48,231 nucleotides of DNA from an uncultured Cocleimonas sp. (GCA_937929875.1 CALFUP010000153.1:1-48231), one strand, 5' to 3'. Shown: positions 8,770-17,520, counted from the first letter of the stretch. Notes: generated by a model not told the origin, from the letters alone. Numbers and translations are program-made.

Positions 8770-8869
8770 GTTAGTCAGGATTATTTACCGATAAAAATGG
8801 CAGATAGCCTTAAATCACAACCCTTAATCAGCAACCCTACTAAGTAACCTAAAAAGTAATAAAGTTTCT

Positions 8870-9631
8870 ATGGCAGTTTACGAACACCCGCTTAATGAAA
8901 AAACTCGCCTATTTATGCGCTTGAGTTATTTGATAAAGCGTTTTAACTTTCATTTAGAAAACCCTACACCAGAAAACTGTCAGGCGGCCATTGTAGTGTT
9001 ATTAGAGCTCTACAATCTTTCTTCACGTTTAGATGTAAAAAACGCCGCGCTTCATGTGTTAGATGTACAAACACAGGCCGTTAGAATGGCCGAAGGTGTA
9101 GAAGGAATCGACAAGGGGAAAGTGGCTCGTATACTTGAAAAACTTGAAGAAAAAAGTAAGAGATTGTATAGCTTCCGTGGGCAATTAGGACAACATTTAA
9201 AATCTCATAATTTTCTTAATATTATCAAACAACGTAGTTCTATCGCGGGTGGCGTTAATGATCTTGATGTGCCTTTATTTAACCATTGGTTAAACTTGCC
9301 AGAAGAGCAAAGAGCTAAAGATTTACTTAATTGGGCAAGACCCTACAAAGTTGCATTTGAAGCGGTAGAATTATTGATGGATTTAATTTACCAAGGAATC
9401 CAAAGTACAGAAGAAGTTGCGCCAGGTGGTTTTTATCAAGCAACCTTAAGTCATGAGATTGATTACCAGATTATTTCAATCGGCTTAGAAGAAAGTTCTG
9501 AGATTTATCCTGAAATCAGTGCCGGAAAACAACGATTCTCTATACGTTTTGTGGATGCGAGTAACCTTGAAGAAAAGGGCAAGCAGATCGTTGAAGATGT
9601 AGCTTTTACTTTAAAACTTTATAGCTTCTAA
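8870..9631 (+). CDS. zapD: Cell division protein ZapD
   Basis: Cytosolic protein that bundles FtsZ protofilaments and stabilises the Z ring. The 253-residue protein opens AVYEHPLNEKTRLFMRLSYL, the highly conserved ZapD start, with an all-helical N-terminal domain and a C-terminal beta domain including QATLSHEIDYQIISI. Length is as expected. It follows coaE by 145 bp as in many gammaproteobacteria, but yacG (the usual third gene) is absent: the next gene on the other side is ftsY, convergent. The 3' end is followed by a long copy of the dispersed repeat. Confidence 0.95.
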   Translation: MAVYEHPLNEKTRLFMRLSYLIKRFNFHLENPTPENCQAAIVVLLELYNLSSRLDVKNAALHVLDVQTQAVRMAEGVEGIDKGKVARILEKLEEKSKRLYSFRGQLGQHLKSHNFLNIIKQRSSIAGGVNDLDVPLFNHWLNLPEEQRAKDLLNWARPYKVAFEAVELLMDLIYQGIQSTEEVAPGGFYQATLSHEIDYQIISIGLEESSEIYPEISAGKQRFSIRFVDASNLEEKGKQIVEDVAFTLKLYSF

Positions 9632-9678
9632 ACCGTTAGGATAACGATTAAAGCTATAAAATATAATAAGGGAATCAA

Positions 9679-9786
9679 AAAAAGTAGGGGGGTGTCATTT
9701 CGACAGGCTCAATACAAGCATTTCGACTTTTCGCAATCCAGGCATTTCGATTTAGCTTAATAAAGGGTTCGACAAAACAGCCATTT
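9679..9786 (+). repeat. Dispersed repeat, copy 3 (long form, about 107 bp)
   Basis: Starts AAAAGTAGGGGGGTGTCATT, continues CGACAGGCTCAATACAAGC and ends GGGTTCGACAAAACAGCCATTT, matching the distal end of copies 6, 7, 10 and 12. It fills the convergent gap between zapD and ftsY, and its distal end runs into the ftsY stop codon (9785-9787). Confidence 0.85.
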
Positions 9787-10969
9787 ATTCTTCGTTAGCT
9801 AATAATGCACCAGTGAATTCATAAGCATCGAACTCTTGTAAGTCATCAATTGCTTCGCCAACACCTATAAACCTAACAGGGATTCCTGTCTTTTCAGCCA
9901 TCGCGAACAAAATTCCACCTTTCGCAGTACCATCCAATTTGGTCACTGTAATACCCGTTAAACCTAAAGCAGCATCAAATTCTTTCGCTTGAGCTAAAGC
10001 GTTTTGTCCTATGCTAGCATCTACAATCAGCATGATTTCATGTGGAGCTTCTGGGTTTATCTTTTGCATTACTCGCTTAACTTTCTTTAACTCTTCCATT
10101 AAGTTTGTTTGAGTATGCAAACGACCTGCTGTGTCTGCTAACAAAATATCGATATTTTTTGCTCTAGCCGATTCCATGGCATCATAAATAACGGAGGCAC
10201 TGTCAGCACCAGTTCCTTGGGCAACGACAGGAATATCGTTGCGCTCACCCCAAACTTGTAATTGTTCAACGGCAGCAGCACGGAAAGTGTCACCAGCAGC
10301 AAGCATTACTGACAGACCATCATTTTGAAATTGTTTAGCAAGTTTGCCGATGGTGGTGGTTTTGCCTGCGCCATTAATTCCGACCATTAAAACGACCGCA
10401 GGCCCTTCGATTCCTTCTAGGTCTAACGGTTTTGAAACAGGTCGTAGAATGTTAACCATTTCGTCATGTAAAGCTGCCATCAACGCGTCGACATCATTCA
10501 ATTCGTTACGTGAGCTACGTTGAGTAAGGTCTTTAATGATTCGTTGTGTCGCTTCCATTCCAACATCAGCCATGAGCAAACGAGTTTCTAAGTCTTCTAA
10601 AACATCTTCATCAATTTTCTTTTTGCCTAACACTAAGGCGCTCATGCCTTCGGTTAAGCTATTACTTGTTTTTGATAAACCAGACTTTAATCTTTGGAAT
10701 AAGCCTTTTTTCTCTTCTTTGGGTTTTTCTTCGATGACAGCTTCTTCTACTAAAGTTTCCGCAATTACTTCTTTCTCAGCTAAAGACTGAAGATTCTCAG
10801 GAACTTCTGAGCCGTTTTCAGACTCTACATTCTGAGTTTCTTCGACGAGTGAATCTGTGCTTGTAGTAGCTGGAGTTGTAGCTACAGCATCAGAACTAAC
10901 TTCTGATTCAATTTTCTCTACCTCGATGGACTCATCGCTCGGCTTTTTTTTCTTAAATAGTCGGAACAT
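9785..10969 (-). CDS. ftsY: Signal recognition particle receptor FtsY
   Basis: GTPase that docks SRP-ribosome complexes at the inner membrane for co-translational insertion. The layout is a basic N-terminal patch (FRLFKKKKP), a long acidic Glu/Val/Ser/Thr-rich A domain to about residue 85, then the NG domain. GTPase motifs seen are GINGAGKTTT (198-207), DTFRAAAVEQL (227-237), DTAGRLHT (279-286) and TKLDGTAKGG near 345. Length 394 is normal. It is divergent from the M16 protease genes with only 24 bp between start codons, so promoters must overlap coding sequence or each other. In many relatives ftsE and ftsX follow ftsY; here the downstream side is a repeat and zapD. Confidence 0.96.
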   Translation of the reverse strand: MFRLFKKKKPSDESIEVEKIESEVSSDAVATTPATTSTDSLVEETQNVESENGSEVPENLQSLAEKEVIAETLVEEAVIEEKPKEEKKGLFQRLKSGLSKTSNSLTEGMSALVLGKKKIDEDVLEDLETRLLMADVGMEATQRIIKDLTQRSSRNELNDVDALMAALHDEMVNILRPVSKPLDLEGIEGPAVVLMVGINGAGKTTTIGKLAKQFQNDGLSVMLAAGDTFRAAAVEQLQVWGERNDIPVVAQGTGADSASVIYDAMESARAKNIDILLADTAGRLHTQTNLMEELKKVKRVMQKINPEAPHEIMLIVDASIGQNALAQAKEFDAALGLTGITVTKLDGTAKGGILFAMAEKTGIPVRFIGVGEAIDDLQEFDAYEFTGALLANEE

Positions 10970-10993
10970 TGTTATACTTAACTTTTTAGGTTT

Positions 10994-12430
10994 ATGGGCA
11001 ATAAAATAATGATTAGAAGTTTATCACCTGCAACACCAAGCCGTATTAGTTTTTTATTTGCACCATTAATTTTAATCTCTGCTTTGTGCTTAACAGCAAA
11101 TGCTACAGAGACAAAGGACGATGCAAATGAAAGCAAAAGCAAAGTGCACGAATATAACCTAGAAAATGGTCTAAAAGTGTTAGTTAAGCAGGATAAACGA
11201 GCGCCAGTTGCAGTGGTGCAAGTTTGGTATGCAGTTGGCACAAGTTATGAGCATGAAGGCATAACAGGCTTATCTCATGCCTTAGAACACATGATGTTTA
11301 AAGGTACCAAGACAAGAAAATCGGGTGAGTTTGAAAAATTAGTGTCTGCTATTGGTGCACGTAACAATGCATTTACTTCACAAGACTATACGGCTTATTA
11401 CGAAGTGTTGGCGAATGATAAACTAGAACAAGCGATTGAAATTGAAGCAGATCGTATGCGCAACTTAGTCTTTGATCCTAAAGAATTCGAAAAAGAAATC
11501 GAAGTAGTTAAAGAAGAACGCCGTTGGAGAACAGATGATAAACCTAGTTCATTAACGCGTGAACAGTTCAATGCGACCGCATTTTTGAATAGTCCCTATC
11601 GTGCCCCAGTGATTGGTTGGATGGTTGACCTTGATGGAATGACCATAGAAGACGCTAAGATTTGGTATAAAAAATGGTACACCCCGAATAATGCAACTTT
11701 GGTTGTAGTGGGTGATGTAGAGCCTGACGCAGTTCATGAAATGGCTAAAAAATACTTTGGACTATATAAAAGTAACCCATTACCTGTGGTTAAGTTAAGA
11801 ACAGAGGTTGAGCAACTCGGCCCTCGAAACATTACCTTGAAACTCCCTGCTAAGCTTGCAAGTCTTCGCATGGGCTATAAAACACCGGCAATGATCAGCG
11901 CTAAGCAAGGTAAAGTTCCTGAATGGGAGCCTTATGCACTAGAGGTATTAGCGAATATTCTAGATGGTGGTGACAGTGCCCGTTTTGCAAAAAACTTAAT
12001 CCGAGGTAAGGAAGTCGCAGCAGGTGCAAACGCTGGTTACTATGGTTATGGACGATTAGACAACCTACTGACTATTTCAGCTACTCCGGCTGAAGGTGTT
12101 TCGACAGAGAAACTGAAAGAATTGATACTCGCTGAAATCGAAACCTTAAAAACTGAGTTGGTAAGTGAAGCTGAATTAAAACGTGTTAAAGCACAAGTTA
12201 TTGCTGGCGAAGTGTTTGAGCGTGATTCAATTGAGCATATGGCTACCTTACTTGGATCATTAGAAACGGTTGGATTAGGTCATAAATATATAGATCAATA
12301 TGTTCCCGGTGTTTTAGCAGTGACCGCTGAACAGATTCAAGATGTGGCAAAAAAATACCTAATTGAAAACAGTTTGACCGTTGGGGAATTAATTCCATTG
12401 CCACTGGGCGAAAAGCAGGAGAAAAAATAA
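10994..12430 (+). CDS. Periplasmic M16 zinc protease (catalytic member of a pair)
   Basis: Insulinase-like (M16) metallopeptidase exported to the periplasm. A signal peptide spans roughly residues 6-37 (basic MIRSLS, then LFAPLILISALCLTANA). The inverted zinc motif HALEH is at 95-99, with the distal glutamate in VVKEER near 174. The C-terminal M16 domain follows, 478 residues in total. The start at ATG 10994 has AGG 5 bp upstream; ATG 11009 is an alternative and gives the same signal peptide. It overlaps the next M16 gene at 12430, and the two probably form a heterodimer as in other bacterial tandem M16 pairs. Substrates are unknown. Confidence 0.9.
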   Translation: MGNKIMIRSLSPATPSRISFLFAPLILISALCLTANATETKDDANESKSKVHEYNLENGLKVLVKQDKRAPVAVVQVWYAVGTSYEHEGITGLSHALEHMMFKGTKTRKSGEFEKLVSAIGARNNAFTSQDYTAYYEVLANDKLEQAIEIEADRMRNLVFDPKEFEKEIEVVKEERRWRTDDKPSSLTREQFNATAFLNSPYRAPVIGWMVDLDGMTIEDAKIWYKKWYTPNNATLVVVGDVEPDAVHEMAKKYFGLYKSNPLPVVKLRTEVEQLGPRNITLKLPAKLASLRMGYKTPAMISAKQGKVPEWEPYALEVLANILDGGDSARFAKNLIRGKEVAAGANAGYYGYGRLDNLLTISATPAEGVSTEKLKELILAEIETLKTELVSEAELKRVKAQVIAGEVFERDSIEHMATLLGSLETVGLGHKYIDQYVPGVLAVTAEQIQDVAKKYLIENSLTVGELIPLPLGEKQEKK

Positions 12431-13845
12431 TGTCAGTTTATAAAAAATCATCACTCAGTTTTTCGTTTAGATTTTTAAACGCAGCAATGCTGCTTGTAAT
12501 TAGTCTGGTAAGCCACGCCGCCCCTAAAATTGAAAGCTGGGAAACCTCATCAGGATTACGCGTTTATTTTGTGAATGTGCCTGAGCTACCGATGCTAGAC
12601 CTGAGATTATCATTTGCTGCAGGTAGTGCATACGATGGAGTTAAGTTGGGTGTTGCTGGCATGACAGCAAGTATGCTGAATAAAGGTGCTGCTGGCTTAA
12701 ACGCGGATCAGCTTGCAGAAAAATTTGAGTCAGTGGGTGCTAATTATTCAGCGAATGTAGGAAGAGACACTGCGTCAATAAGTCTCCGCACCCTAACGCT
12801 TGAAGAGCAAATGGATACTGCTTTATCGACATGGTTGAAAGTTATAGAAAAGCCAGAGTTTCCAGAAGCTGATTTTGAGCGTTTAAAGAAACAAGCATTG
12901 ATTGGCCTACAGGCTGAAAAACAAAATCCTGGCTCAATTGCTAGTAAGGCATTCTATGCAAATCTCTATCCAAATCACCCATATGGTCAACCTGAAAACG
13001 GTAATGAAGATAGTATCGATAAGATGACCACAGCAGATTTAAAAGCATTTTATAAACAGTACTTTGTGAATAAAAATGGTCAAATTGCATTAGTTGGGGC
13101 AATCGACAAACAACAAGCAGTCAATATTGCTGAGGGAATATCTAAAGCATTAATGGGTGGTGATCGAGGTGTTGGTGAGAAAGCGGCAGTAATACCCGCT
13201 GTTAAGCCCCTAGATGAGGCTAAAACAGTCCGTATTGCTTATCCTTCATCTCAGGCACATATTTACATCGGTCAACCTGGAAATAAGCGTGGAGACAAAG
13301 ATTACTTTCCGCTTTACTTAGGTAACCACGAGTTAGGCGGTAGTGGTTTTACTTCTCGTTTGATGAAAGAAATTCGTGTTAAGCGAGGCCTTTCTTATAG
13401 CGTTTACAGTTACTTTATCCCGATGAAAGAATTTGGACCATTTATGTTGGGCCTACAAACGAAGTTATCGCAAACGGATGAGGCGATAAAAGTTGCTCGT
13501 GAAGTCTTAAAGACATTTCAAAATGATGGACCATCAGAAGAGAATTTAAAAGCATCTAAAATAAATATCTCTGGCGGATTTCCATTACGTACTGCTAGTA
13601 ATAGCGATATTTTGGGTTATATTGAAATGATAGGCATGTATGATTTGCCCTTAAACTACTTGGATACGTTTACTCAAGTCGTTAACGATACCACTCGTGA
13701 AGAAGTTATTGATGCGTTTAAGCGTCGTGTAAATTTAGATAAACTTCTCACAATCGTCGTGGGTGGCGAAGCGGTTGCTACAAAAACCGATAGTGCCGAT
13801 TCAGAAAGTGTAGAAACAAGTGAAAAGAAAGAAAGCACAAACTAA
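12430..13845 (+). CDS. Periplasmic M16-family protein, non-catalytic partner
   Basis: Second M16 protein, 471 residues, with a signal peptide (FRFLNAAMLLVISLVSHA). The position that carries HxxEH in the upstream protein reads VAGMTASMLNKGAAG here, so zinc ligands are missing and the protein is expected to be inactive alone. It retains the R/Y motif region KRGLSYSVYSYF that in M16 partners helps form the active cleft. It starts on the last base of the upstream gene (ATAATG overlap) and its 3' end overlaps rsmD by 26 bp, so the three genes are likely co-transcribed. The family is clear; role as partner subunit is inferred from the pair arrangement. Confidence 0.88.
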   Translation: MSVYKKSSLSFSFRFLNAAMLLVISLVSHAAPKIESWETSSGLRVYFVNVPELPMLDLRLSFAAGSAYDGVKLGVAGMTASMLNKGAAGLNADQLAEKFESVGANYSANVGRDTASISLRTLTLEEQMDTALSTWLKVIEKPEFPEADFERLKKQALIGLQAEKQNPGSIASKAFYANLYPNHPYGQPENGNEDSIDKMTTADLKAFYKQYFVNKNGQIALVGAIDKQQAVNIAEGISKALMGGDRGVGEKAAVIPAVKPLDEAKTVRIAYPSSQAHIYIGQPGNKRGDKDYFPLYLGNHELGGSGFTSRLMKEIRVKRGLSYSVYSYFIPMKEFGPFMLGLQTKLSQTDEAIKVAREVLKTFQNDGPSEENLKASKINISGGFPLRTASNSDILGYIEMIGMYDLPLNYLDTFTQVVNDTTREEVIDAFKRRVNLDKLLTIVVGGEAVATKTDSADSESVETSEKKESTN

Positions 13846-14443
13846 TACTCGTCGCGGAAAAAATAGCAACACCCTCAGAATTATTGGGGGTGAGTGGCGT
13901 AGTCGAAAATTACCGTTTGTAGATGCTCCAGGGCTTCGTCCTACGCCAGATAGAATAAGAGAAACTTTATTCAATTGGTTACAAAGTGAGATACATGGTG
14001 CGACTTGTCTTGATATGTTTGCGGGCAGTGGCTCTTTAGGGTTTGAGGCATTATCACGAGGCGCTAAAGACGTTCTTTTTGTTGAAAAAAATGCAACTTG
14101 TGCAAAACAACTTAATGAAAATCTTACATTACTTAACGCTGAAGCTAGAGTTTTACAAAGCGATGCATTAAATTTTCTTAATCAGTTAGAAGAGCCAAAA
14201 CAGGCTTTCGATATTGTTTTTTTAGACCCTCCTTATCGCCAGCGCTTAATAGAAAAATCAATTATTTATCTAAATATTGAAAAACTGATTGGTTCAAATA
14301 CTTTGATTTATTTAGAGCACGAATCTGATGAAAAATATAACTGGGATGACTTCAATCTAACGCTTTTAAAACAAGCAAAGGCAGGTCAAGTGCATAGCTT
14401 TTTATTAGAGAAAACTGAGATTACAAATGGAAACATTTTATAA
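13820..14443 (+). CDS. rsmD: 16S rRNA (guanine(966)-N(2))-methyltransferase RsmD
   Basis: SAM-dependent methyltransferase that makes m2G966 in 16S rRNA during 30S assembly. The SAM-binding motif DMFAGSGSLGFEALSRGA is at 65-82 and the catalytic N-methyltransferase motif DPPY at 136-139. The family signature LRIIGGEWRSRKLPF is near the start and LRPTPDRIRETLFNWL at 39-54. A basic N-terminal stretch (KRKKAQTNTRRGK) precedes it. Length 207 is normal. It overlaps the second M16 gene by 26 bp and the next gene by 17 bp, and is divergent from ftsY across the M16 pair, a common gammaproteobacterial order. Confidence 0.95.
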   Translation: MKRKKAQTNTRRGKNSNTLRIIGGEWRSRKLPFVDAPGLRPTPDRIRETLFNWLQSEIHGATCLDMFAGSGSLGFEALSRGAKDVLFVEKNATCAKQLNENLTLLNAEARVLQSDALNFLNQLEEPKQAFDIVFLDPPYRQRLIEKSIIYLNIEKLIGSNTLIYLEHESDEKYNWDDFNLTLLKQAKAGQVHSFLLEKTEITNGNIL

Positions 14444-14969
14444 CATGATGAATAAATTCCTTTCTATTTGTTTGTGTATTTGGCCAATACTAATCGGACA
14501 GACTGCTCAAGCAAACGTAGAAATATCGTTTTTTGAGAGTGCTCCAAAGGATCGTTTTGTTTTTAAGAATACAGGTAAATGTAATCTACAGAATATTAGT
14601 TTGGAATTCGATCTAAGTAAAAGCTCAGGACGTTTAATTTTTGACACAACTGCAACTGGTGCAGGAGTTGAAGTGTTTCAACCTTTCGAAGTGACCGAGG
14701 GAAGTATCAAACTTAACGCACCGGTTAAAGATGGTGATTCGAAATTATCTTTATTGATAGCAAACTTAGATTCGGGAAAGTCCGCTAGTTTTACTATTGA
14801 TGTTGATGATACTTTACTTAAAAGTGAATTAGGCAAAATTAGAATCTCTGACTCAGAAATTCAAAATGGGATGGTGAAAATCAGTTTAATAAATCATAAG
14901 ACTAGCAGTGCGATATTTGGCAGTGATAGTAAGGCAGTTATTCAGTTGGTAGACTGCCCTGTATTATAA
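14427..14969 (+). CDS. Secreted protein resembling the 'aggregation factor core' family
   Basis: A 180-residue protein with a signal peptide (FLSICLCIWPILIGQTAQA), so periplasmic or secreted. The mature part is beta-rich with two cysteines, in TGKCNL and VDCPVL, that could form a disulfide. The motifs FFESAPKDRFVFKN, GAGVEVFQPFEV, VKDGD and SASFTIDVDDTL resemble, from memory, small proteins annotated 'aggregation factor core' in marine Proteobacteria; that name comes from distant sponge proteins and does not establish function. It overlaps rsmD by 17 bp. The ATG at 14427 is the longest start; ATG 14445 or 14448 (MMNKFLS) gives a more usual signal peptide. Confidence 0.6.
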   Translation: METFYNMMNKFLSICLCIWPILIGQTAQANVEISFFESAPKDRFVFKNTGKCNLQNISLEFDLSKSSGRLIFDTTATGAGVEVFQPFEVTEGSIKLNAPVKDGDSKLSLLIANLDSGKSASFTIDVDDTLLKSELGKIRISDSEIQNGMVKISLINHKTSSAIFGSDSKAVIQLVDCPVL

Positions 14970-15065
14970 ATTCTCTTGGCGTGGGAGAGTATGAGGGCTA
15001 AAAAATTAGATCTTAACTCTCTGAATAAGATTAAAAGTAGTTAGAAATCAATCATGGAAATCATT

Positions 15066-15089
15066 AAAAAGTGGGGGGGTGTCATTTTT
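15066..15089 (+). repeat. G-tract dispersed repeat, copy 4 (GTGGGG subtype)
   Basis: AAAAAGTGGGGGGG followed by TGTCATTTTT, in the convergent gap between the secreted protein and fpr, 6 bp before the fpr stop codon. Short form: the distal end of the long copies is not present because fpr begins at once. Confidence 0.85.
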
Positions 15090-15094
15090 ATCAA

Positions 15095-15856
15095 TTAAAA
15101 GTACTTTTCTGAGGATATATGTCCTGGCTTTCTGTTTAAATGCCTATCCATTCCTCTTTTTTTCAAAACAGCTTTGCTGTCCTCAAGTAGACCACTATTT
15201 CCGCATAACATGATATGTGAATCATCAGCACTTATTTTTAATCCCGCTTTTGCTTCTAATTCACCGCTTTCAATTAAAGCAGGGATTCGTCCCTTGAGTG
15301 AATCCACATGATCTTCGCGGCTGACGATAGAAATAAATTGAAATTGATCAGGATGTTCTTTTGCGAATTGTTCTATTAACTCCGAGTAGTTTAGTTCGTC
15401 AGCAACAGGGACGGCATGTACCAAGATAATCTTTTCAAAACGCTCCCATGCTTCTGCGGTTTTTAGAATTGACAAATAGGGGCCAATTCCCGTTCCCGTT
15501 GACAGCATCCAGAGATGTTTGGCGTCTGGTATTTGTGCCAATACAAAAAAGCCGATGCAAGGCTGTGCTACGTCAAATGTATCGCCAGCTTTAAGTGCGG
15601 CAAGCCCGTTTGAGACTTTGCCGTCAGGCACCGTATTAAAATAAATTTCTGAGTGTTTTTCTTCAGGGGCATTGATTAAGGAATAAGGATTGGCAAACTT
15701 TTCTAGTTCGCCCTCATCATTTTTAACCTCAATTTGTGCTTTGACAAATTGCCCCGCTTGGAAGGGTAATAGCTGGGTTTCAAAGATCAATGCATAATGC
15801 CGATCTGTTAACTGGCGATTTTCAATAACCGTTGCTTCTACCCAGTTGGTAGCCAT
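15095..15856 (-). CDS. fpr: Ferredoxin/flavodoxin--NADP(+) reductase
   Basis: FAD enzyme moving electrons between NADPH and ferredoxin or flavodoxin in the cytoplasm, used for Fe-S cluster assembly, radical-SAM activation and oxidative stress. Seen are the FAD-binding region FANPYSLINAP (about 56-66), the NADP-binding stretch LWMLSTGTGIGPYLSIL (about 115-131) and MLCGNSGLLEDSK near the end. It terminates in SSEKYF, where an aromatic C-terminal residue stacks on flavin in this family. Length 253 matches bacterial Fpr. The gene stands alone, flanked by inverted copies 4 and 5 of the GTGGGG repeat subtype. Confidence 0.92.
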   Translation of the reverse strand: MATNWVEATVIENRQLTDRHYALIFETQLLPFQAGQFVKAQIEVKNDEGELEKFANPYSLINAPEEKHSEIYFNTVPDGKVSNGLAALKAGDTFDVAQPCIGFFVLAQIPDAKHLWMLSTGTGIGPYLSILKTAEAWERFEKIILVHAVPVADELNYSELIEQFAKEHPDQFQFISIVSREDHVDSLKGRIPALIESGELEAKAGLKISADDSHIMLCGNSGLLEDSKAVLKKRGMDRHLNRKPGHISSEKYF

Positions 15857-15954
15857 CTAGATTATCTCCCCATTCGCAAAATTTTGATTTGACCAGCACG
15901 CTAATTCCTCTTGGAATTGTCGATGTGCTTTCTGTCTGCTAGTGAGCCTTAGAA

Positions 15955-15972
15955 AGACACCCCCCCACTTTT
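15955..15972 (-). repeat. G-tract dispersed repeat, copy 5 (GTGGGG subtype)
   Basis: Top strand gacaccccccc acttttc. It lies in the 235-bp gap between fpr and yggX (15857-16091), which holds no convincing gene. With copy 4 it brackets fpr in inverted orientation. Confidence 0.8.
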
Positions 15973-16091
15973 CGCATGTTTTTTTTACGCATTTAAGTGA
16001 AAAACATCCTCTGCGGGTCATTGTTGATGCGCTGCAATAGTGTCTCGGCTGCGCTTCGACTTGAGGAGGTTGTTGACCTTGCATTATTGTC

Positions 16092-16358
16092 TTATTCGGG
16101 AACAAAGTTACTCACTGCTGATGGGCCATCACCAAATAAGAATTTTTCCATTTCTTCTTCAAGAAATTTACGGTCTTTGGGATTGATTGGAGATAAGCGA
16201 TACTCATTTAACAGCATGGTTTGATGTCCGACCCAAGCTGTCCAAGCTTCTTGACAGATTCCGTCATAAATTCGTTGGCCTAAGTCTCCAGGATATACTG
16301 GTCTCTCTAAACCTTCTGCTTCTTTGCCCATTTTTACGCAATTAACCATTCTTGCCAT
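16092..16358 (-). CDS. yggX: Fe(2+)-trafficking / oxidative damage protection protein YggX
   Basis: Small cytosolic protein that protects labile Fe-S clusters and takes part in iron trafficking. The family pattern is clear: MARMVNCVKMGKEAEGL, the conserved Cys, RPVYPGDLGQRIYDGICQEAW, HQTMLLNEYRLSP and FLFGDG near the end. Length 88 with the start at 16358, chosen because AAGGA lies 7 bp upstream of it while the alternative ATG at 16364 is directly against the SD. The gene overlaps the mutY 3' end by 17 bp, the standard mutY-yggX operon arrangement. Confidence 0.94.
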   Translation of the reverse strand: MARMVNCVKMGKEAEGLERPVYPGDLGQRIYDGICQEAWTAWVGHQTMLLNEYRLSPINPKDRKFLEEEMEKFLFGDGPSAVSNFVPE

Positions 16359-17448
16359 CGTCATTTCCTTGTCGCTTTAAAATATTTAAAAGTGTAGTGA
16401 CAGGAGCTGCAAGCCCGCCGTCAAATTCTGTTTTGATGTTATACCAGAGAGTCTCATGATTCTCCATCACACTGTTACTTATTGGGTGTTTAAGCGATAT
16501 TTTCAAGGGTTGAATATGTAATTTGAAATGACTGAAGGTATGATTTAGAACAGGCATCTTAACTGCGGTAGCCAAAGCTACATCGGCAGATTCATTTAGC
16601 CACTCGCTTGCATCTGCTTCAGTATCAAATTGTGGAAAACACCATAAACCACCCCAAATTCCAACGGGTGGTCGTTTTATCATCAGTACTTCGTCAGTAT
16701 CACTGCTGTCATTTTTTATAATAAGCATAATCGCCTGTCTTTCAGGAATGATTTTCTTGGGCTTTTTTGTTGGGAAATTATCCTGAGTTCCATCAGCATT
16801 AGCAATGCAATCAGCACTTAAAGGACAATCTTCACATCGAGGTTTACTGCGCGTACAAAGTGTTGCACCTAAGTCCATAATAGCTTGGGTGTAATCTGCA
16901 TTGCGCTTTGTTGGGGTGGTTTGTTCCGCTAACAGCCACAGTTTTTTCAGGACATCAGCTTTGCCTGACCACCCTTCAACGGCAAATACACGGCTTAAAA
17001 CGCGTTTAACATTGCCGTCTAAAATAGGCTCTGCTTGATTGTTTGCGATGGATAAAATCGCCGCTCCTGTTGAGCGTCCAATGCCTTTTAGCGTTTGAAT
17101 ACGTTCAATATCTTCTGGAAACTTACCCTTAAACTCATCACAAACCATTTTCGCAGCCGCATGCATATTTCGTGCGCGAGCATAATAGCCTAAGCCAGAC
17201 CAGTGTTTTAAAACTTCGTCTTGCTCCGCCTTGGCTAAGTCTTGAACCGTTGGAAATGACTGCATAAATTTTTCGAAATACGGAATAACTGTTTTTACTT
17301 GGGTTTGCTGCAACATAATTTCAGATACCCAAACACGATAGGCGCTTATGTCTTGTTGCCAAGGCAGTCCTTTACGACCGTGAATATCAAACCAAGTTAA
17401 GATTTTTTGCGAAAAAGAGTCATTATTTTTGATTGTGCTTTTAAACAT
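16342..17448 (-). CDS. mutY: Adenine DNA glycosylase MutY
   Basis: Removes adenine mispaired with 8-oxoguanine. Domains in order: helix-hairpin-helix glycosylase with catalytic Glu43 (SEIMLQQTQV), HhH motif LKGIGRSTGAAIL (120-132), catalytic Asp144 (ILDGNVKR), and a 4Fe-4S cluster with Cys198, Cys205, Cys208 and Cys214 (C-x6-C-x2-C-x5-C). A C-terminal NUDIX-like 8-oxoG recognition domain follows from about residue 235, with PPVGIWGGLWCFPQF and NHTFSHFKLHI. Length 368 is typical. It is co-transcribed with yggX (17-bp overlap). All catalytic residues are intact. Confidence 0.96.
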   Translation of the reverse strand: MFKSTIKNNDSFSQKILTWFDIHGRKGLPWQQDISAYRVWVSEIMLQQTQVKTVIPYFEKFMQSFPTVQDLAKAEQDEVLKHWSGLGYYARARNMHAAAKMVCDEFKGKFPEDIERIQTLKGIGRSTGAAILSIANNQAEPILDGNVKRVLSRVFAVEGWSGKADVLKKLWLLAEQTTPTKRNADYTQAIMDLGATLCTRSKPRCEDCPLSADCIANADGTQDNFPTKKPKKIIPERQAIMLIIKNDSSDTDEVLMIKRPPVGIWGGLWCFPQFDTEADASEWLNESADVALATAVKMPVLNHTFSHFKLHIQPLKISLKHPISNSVMENHETLWYNIKTEFDGGLAAPVTTLLNILKRQGNDDGKNG

Positions 17449-17520
17449 TATTTATTTAACGTAATTGGGTGAATTTCAGGGTTCTTTTGTTGGGCTTTAT
17501 TTTTTAACTTAATGAAAGGG

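Noticed and set aside
10973-10978. TATACT as -10 box for the M16 operon in the 24-bp ftsY gap
   Set aside because: No -35 match at suitable spacing, and the start would lie only about 10 bp before the ATG.
10978-11241. Minus-strand open frame upstream of ftsY
   Set aside because: Antisense to the signal peptide and start of the M16 protease gene, which is well supported.
15857-16105. Open frame of 82 codons on the minus strand between fpr and yggX
   Set aside because: It runs through repeat copy 5, overlaps yggX, and its translation has no family features; the frame is open by chance across the G-tract repeat.
15997-16224. Plus-strand open frame of 75 codons
   Set aside because: Half of it is antisense to yggX; no RBS or recognisable protein.
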